DNA of 10,000 bases from NCBI GenBank assembly GCA_020217065.1, contig JAIWOB010000120.1:1-10000 (forward strand), given 5' to 3'. The DNA comes from Chloroflexota bacterium (lineage in GTDB: Bacteria > Chloroflexota > Anaerolineae > Anaerolineales > Villigracilaceae). The notes beneath the pieces are model-generated. The model saw only the letters and a list, made by a program, of their open reading frames with translations, was not told the DNA's origin and searched no databases. Both the position numbers and the translations under genes were made by a program. Of the stretch, positions 6,359 through 10,000 are shown one piece after another (the stretch's first letter is position 1; each line of letters opens with the position of its first letter).

Positions 6359-8167
6359 ATGAAACGTAAAACATACGCATCAGCCAGCCGCAAAACTCAC
6401 CCTGAAACAAAAGGCGCTGTCCGCGACGGCAAAACAAAATCATCGCAAGAATCTTCTTTGAAAAATCTGCTAGCCGCCGAGGACTTCCTAAACGCCGCCG
6501 CGCAAATTATCGTGGCGTTAGACGATTCGGGACGCATCAAATATTTAAACAAACGCGGACTTCGCCTTTTAGGCTATTGCGCCTCGCCCCCGCTTGGTAA
6601 AGACTGGTTTGAGACCTGCCTGCCCGCCGAAGAGAGGGAAAGCGCGCGCCGCTTTTTCAATGCGCTTAAAACCGAAAAAGACAGCGAAGACGAAACAAGC
6701 CAAACCGATATTCTTACCAGCGCAGGGGAACGGCGGACAATTCTATGGCGGCGCTCCATTCTGAAAAACGAGAACGGCGACTTCCTGGGAATCCTCAATT
6801 TCGGCGAAGACGTTACCGAACGCATCGAGATGGAAAAAGCGCTGCGGACTGCCTTAGCCAAGTACAAAACCCTCTTTGAGTGTTTCCCGCTGGGCATCGT
6901 CATTGCGGACAGAGCGGGAAACATCCTCGAAGCCAATCCCGCCGCCGCAAAACTGCTCGCCGTGCCGCGCGAAGAATACATTCGGCGCAGCCTGAGCGGG
7001 CTGGAATGGAAGACAATACGTCCAAACGGAACGCTTATGCCGTCTGACGAATTTGCCAGCGTGCGGGCATTAAAAGAAAAACGGTTGATTGAAAACGTCG
7101 AAATGGGCGTTGTCAAGCCCGACGGCTCCACAGCCTGGATAAGCGTCAACGCCGCGCCCCTGCCGCTGGAAGAGCAGGGGGTGGTCGTTGTCTACAACGA
7201 CATGTCCGCGCGCAAACAGATGGAAGAGGCGCTCAAAGCCTCTGAAAGAAAATACCGCCTGCTGTATGAAAGCATGATGGACGGCTTTGTCCGCGTAGAC
7301 ATGGAAGGACATATCCTGGAATACAACCGGGCGTACAAAGAATTGCTGGGGTATTCAGACGAAGAATTGAAGGCGCTGACCTACATGGACATTACGCCCG
7401 AAAGATGGCGCGAATTCGAAGCGGACATTGTAAAAACCCAGATTCTCCCGCGCGGCTATTCCGACGTCTACGAAAAAGAGTACCGCAGAAAGGATGGCGC
7501 AGTCTTTCCGGTGGAACTGCGGACGGTTTTACTGCGCGACGAAACGGGGCGCCCCTCTGGAATGTGGGCGATTGTGCGCGACGTGACGGCGCGCAAGCAG
7601 GCAAAAGAAGCGCTGGAAATCTCAAACGCGGAATTAAAAGCGGCTCTGGAACGAGAAAAACGACTGGCGCACACCGACGCGCTGACCGGCGTAAACAACC
7701 GCCGCAGCCTGTACGAACTCGCCGCACGCGAACTTGAAATCGCCGTCCGCTACCGCCAGCCCTTCTCGATGATTCTCTTCGACCTCGACCATTTCAAAAA
7801 AGTCAACGACACCTTTGGACATACGGTGGGCGACGAAATTTTAGTAAAGGTGGCTGAAAGCGCCTGCGCCGAATTGCGCTCCGCCGATTTCATCGGGCGT
7901 TACGGAGGCGAGGAATTTGTCGTCCTCCTGCCCATGACCGCCGCCACCCAGGCTTTCCCGCTGGCGGAACGAATCCGCGAGAGGGTGGAGCGCATCCGCG
8001 TTCCCACTCCGCTGGGCGAAGCAAGCGTCACCATCAGCGCCGGGATTGTAGAAATGAAACGCGACTCCGCGCAGGATATATCGGTAGACGACCTGATTCG
8101 CCGCGCCGACCAGACCATGTACGCCGCCAAGCAAGCGGGGCGCAACTGCGTCAAAATTGCGGAATAA
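6359..8167 (+). CDS. Diguanylate cyclase with three PAS sensor domains (PAS-PAS-PAS-GGDEF)
   Basis: This soluble signalling enzyme is expected to make cyclic di-GMP from two GTP in response to signals sensed by PAS domains. The 602 residues begin with a basic, Ser/Lys-rich tail of about 38 residues. PAS 1 follows at about 41-158 (ends GEDVTERIEMEKAL), then PAS 2 at about 165-288 (ends NDMSARKQMEEAL) and PAS 3 at about 295-416 (ends VRDVTARKQAKEAL). A coiled linker leads to the GGDEF domain (435-600). The cyclase has FDLDHFKKVND (474-484) with metal ligand D475, the active loop RYGGEEF with GGEEF at 516-520, and the inhibitory RSAD site (507-510) five residues before it. Catalysis and product inhibition are therefore both expected. 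No membrane segment is evident. The ATG at 6359 has AGAGG about eight bases upstream. PAS ligands cannot be read from the sequence. It is followed 57 bp later by another PAS sensor on the same strand. Confidence 0.93.
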   Translation: MKRKTYASASRKTHPETKGAVRDGKTKSSQESSLKNLLAAEDFLNAAAQIIVALDDSGRIKYLNKRGLRLLGYCASPPLGKDWFETCLPAEERESARRFFNALKTEKDSEDETSQTDILTSAGERRTILWRRSILKNENGDFLGILNFGEDVTERIEMEKALRTALAKYKTLFECFPLGIVIADRAGNILEANPAAAKLLAVPREEYIRRSLSGLEWKTIRPNGTLMPSDEFASVRALKEKRLIENVEMGVVKPDGSTAWISVNAAPLPLEEQGVVVVYNDMSARKQMEEALKASERKYRLLYESMMDGFVRVDMEGHILEYNRAYKELLGYSDEELKALTYMDITPERWREFEADIVKTQILPRGYSDVYEKEYRRKDGAVFPVELRTVLLRDETGRPSGMWAIVRDVTARKQAKEALEISNAELKAALEREKRLAHTDALTGVNNRRSLYELAARELEIAVRYRQPFSMILFDLDHFKKVNDTFGHTVGDEILVKVAESACAELRSADFIGRYGGEEFVVLLPMTAATQAFPLAERIRERVERIRVPTPLGEASVTISAGIVEMKRDSAQDISVDDLIRRADQTMYAAKQAGRNCVKIAE

Positions 8168-8224
8168 TTGTCATTTTTTTGCAAAGCGCGAATTCCAAAA
8201 CAGGTATTAGAATAATTAACGCTC

Positions 8225-10000
8225 ATGAACCGCCGTTGGACGCCCCCACAAAGACGTTTCTTTTTCCTGCTGCTTTTCGTTTTCCTGCTCCTCGCCGGCG
8301 GAATCGCCGCCCTGGGGTATGGCAATTATCGCAGCGCGCAAGACCGCCTGCGCGCCCAAACAAAAGACCAGCTGGCTGCGATTGCCGCGCTAAAAGCGGG
8401 CGAACTCGAAAAATGGAAAAACGAGCGCCTGGCAGACGCCGCCTTTTTTTACCAAAACCGCGAATTTTCCAGGCGAGTCGAAAATTATCTTAAAACGCCG
8501 GCGGAAGAAAATACGGAAAGCCTGCTGGCGTGGCTGGAAAAAACCGCATATTCATCGGAATACCGCCGTGCAGCGCTCCTCGACGCGCAAGGCAGAGAGC
8601 GGCTTTCTGTCCCTTCCTCTTCCGAAAGCCTTTCGCCTGAGATGACTCTCCAGGTTTCGAAAATCTTGGAGGCGGGCAACTTGACGTTTCTCGATTTTCA
8701 CACACATTCGGATTCAACCGAAATCTATCTCTCCGTCGCCATCCCTCTTTTCAGCGCCGAAAAACAGCCGCTTGGCGTCCTCCTTCTGCAAATTGACCCC
8801 AATCAATACATTTATCCCTATCTTCAGCGGTGGCCCCTTCCCAGCGAAAGCGGGGAAACCCTTCTTGTCCGCCGCGAGGGGAATGAAGTTGTCTTTTTAA
8901 ACCAACTGCGCTTCAAGAAAGACGCCGCGCTCAACCTGCGGATTCCGCTCCAAAGGGAACAAGTCGTCGCCGTCAAAGCGGCGCTAGGGACTGAAGGATT
9001 TACCGAGGGAGTAGATTATCGCGGAACGCCCGTCCTTGCGGAAATTCGCGCCATCCCCAATTCGCCCTGGCTCCTGATTGCGAAAATGGATAAAAGCGAG
9101 GTCTACGCTCCCCTGCGGGGAAGGCTGCGGCAAGATGTTGTCTTCTCCGCCCTGCTGACGCTGACCTCCGCCGCCGCCCTGGCGCTCATCTGGCGCAAAC
9201 AGGAGGCTGACCGCTATCGCGCCCAAATTGAAACCCTCCACGCCCTGCGCGCAAGCGAAAAAAAATTCCGCGTGGCATTCGACACCAACCCCGACGCAGT
9301 CTCCATCAGCCGCCTTCGAGACGGTGTGTTCGTCTCGGTCAACAAGGGCTTCGAGAAGATTTCAGGCTACGCCCGAGAAGAGATACTCGGCAAGACCGCC
9401 GTGGAGTTAAATCTTTGGAAAGACCCGCAGGAGAGAAACAAATTCATCGAACAATTGCTCGCAAAGGGCAGGGTGCAAAACTACGAAGCGGACTTTTGCG
9501 CCCGCAGCGGAGAGATTCAGGGACTGGTGTCCGCCGCCCTGATGGAACTGGACGGCGAGCCGCACCTCCTCAACATCGTTCACGACATCAGCAACCGCAA
9601 ACGGGCGGAGGAAACCCTGCGGCAGGCGGAGGAAAAATACCCCAGCATCTTCGAAAACGCCGTCGAGGGCATCTTCCAAAGCCTGCCAGACGGCAGGTTC
9701 ATCAACGTCAACCCCGCATTTGCCCGCATGTTGGGCTATGAATCACCGGCGGAGTTATTGGAAAACATTACAGACATCGCCGCGCAGACTTATGTGGATA
9801 AAGAGCGCCGCGTGGAATTGATGCGCCTCATAGAAGAACAAGGCGTCGTGGCTGGCTTTGAATTTCGAATGAAACGCAGAGACGGCAGCGAGATTTGGGT
9901 GCGCGAAAACGCCCGCGCCGTCTGCGACGCGGCGGGAAATTTACTCTATTACGAAGGTTTTGCCGAAGACATCACCGAACGCAAGAAGGCGGAACAGGCG
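8225..10000 (+). CDS. Membrane-anchored multi-PAS sensor protein (3' end cut by window edge)
   Basis: The frame is open from ATG 8225 to the last base (592 codons visible). An in-frame TAA at 8213-8215 makes this the first possible ATG, although no clear Shine-Dalgarno precedes it. A short basic N-terminus (MNRRWTPPQRR) leads to transmembrane segment 1 (about 12-32). An extracytoplasmic region of about 270 residues follows; its first helix (LAAIAALKAGELEKWKNERL) resembles Cache-like ligand-sensing domains of bacterial kinases and cyclases. Transmembrane segment 2 (305-323) is followed by PAS 1 (about 345-462, ending HDISNRKRAEETL) and PAS 2 (about 469-590, ending FAEDITERKKAEQ). The output domain lies off the right edge. 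From its neighbour and architecture, a histidine kinase or GGDEF/EAL protein is expected, but this is not shown. It probably works at the membrane alongside the PAS-GGDEF gene 57 bp upstream. Confidence 0.9.
   Translation, partial: MNRRWTPPQRRFFFLLLFVFLLLAGGIAALGYGNYRSAQDRLRAQTKDQLAAIAALKAGELEKWKNERLADAAFFYQNREFSRRVENYLKTPAEENTESLLAWLEKTAYSSEYRRAALLDAQGRERLSVPSSSESLSPEMTLQVSKILEAGNLTFLDFHTHSDSTEIYLSVAIPLFSAEKQPLGVLLLQIDPNQYIYPYLQRWPLPSESGETLLVRREGNEVVFLNQLRFKKDAALNLRIPLQREQVVAVKAALGTEGFTEGVDYRGTPVLAEIRAIPNSPWLLIAKMDKSEVYAPLRGRLRQDVVFSALLTLTSAAALALIWRKQEADRYRAQIETLHALRASEKKFRVAFDTNPDAVSISRLRDGVFVSVNKGFEKISGYAREEILGKTAVELNLWKDPQERNKFIEQLLAKGRVQNYEADFCARSGEIQGLVSAALMELDGEPHLLNIVHDISNRKRAEETLRQAEEKYPSIFENAVEGIFQSLPDGRFINVNPAFARMLGYESPAELLENITDIAAQTYVDKERRVELMRLIEEQGVVAGFEFRMKRRDGSEIWVRENARAVCDAAGNLLYYEGFAEDITERKKAEQA

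Noticed and set aside
7405..7737. Plus-strand 110-codon frame inside the PAS-GGDEF gene
   Set aside because: Out-of-frame shadow; Arg/Pro-rich and lying within PAS 3 and the GGDEF start.
1..10000. tRNA, rRNA, CRISPR, IS element, phage attachment site or origin
   Set aside because: Reading the intergenic stretches showed no cloverleaf, spaced repeats, transposase motifs, terminal inverted repeats or DnaA-box cluster.
1..10000. A previously undescribed multi-gene defence or biosynthetic system
   Set aside because: All six genes belong to well-known families with ordinary neighbours; novelty here is limited to the intein state and regulatory sites.

Overview
The window carries six protein-coding genes with no sign of a phage, IS element, CRISPR array or RNA gene. 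Base composition is moderately GC-rich by eye. The sufC-sufB order, the SufB sequence type and the density of multi-PAS signalling proteins suggest a free-living bacterium, most likely Chloroflexota (Anaerolineae-like). That assignment is inference from protein style and was not tested by any search.

Left part (1-3064, minus strand): a suf operon read as promoter, sufC (2209-2982), sufB (2175 down past position 1). It encodes the ATPase and scaffold of the SUF iron-sulfur cluster assembly machine. sufB is interrupted in frame by a 293-residue intein (913-1791) inserted between the SufB residues GAQYE and SEMVYH. Its splicing motifs are all present. Its LAGLIDADG homing endonuclease looks truncated: both motif helices remain, but almost nothing lies between the second motif and the C-terminal splicing blocks. 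The operon has a perfect sigma70-type promoter (TTGACA, 17 bp, TATAAT), and an inverted repeat overlapping its -35 box could be an operator.

Middle (3186-6217): a 12-helix APC-superfamily amino acid permease (minus strand) with its own rho-independent terminator diverges from a PLP-dependent serine racemase/dehydratase-like gene (plus strand). The 370-bp divergent region between them holds four GTCA motifs spaced exactly 10 bp apart, next to a recognisable permease promoter. This looks like a response-regulator-type binding site. The two genes may form a small amino-acid uptake and conversion module.

Right part (6230-10000, plus strand): two signalling genes in tandem. The first is a cytoplasmic PAS-PAS-PAS-GGDEF diguanylate cyclase with intact active and inhibitory sites, preceded by a promoter and a 9-bp perfect leader hairpin. 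The second is a membrane-anchored sensor with a large extracytoplasmic domain and at least two PAS domains, whose output domain lies beyond the right edge.

The most noteworthy item is the SufB intein with a decayed endonuclease. Next are the phased GTCA array and the suf promoter/inverted-repeat arrangement. I found no convincing novel multi-gene system.
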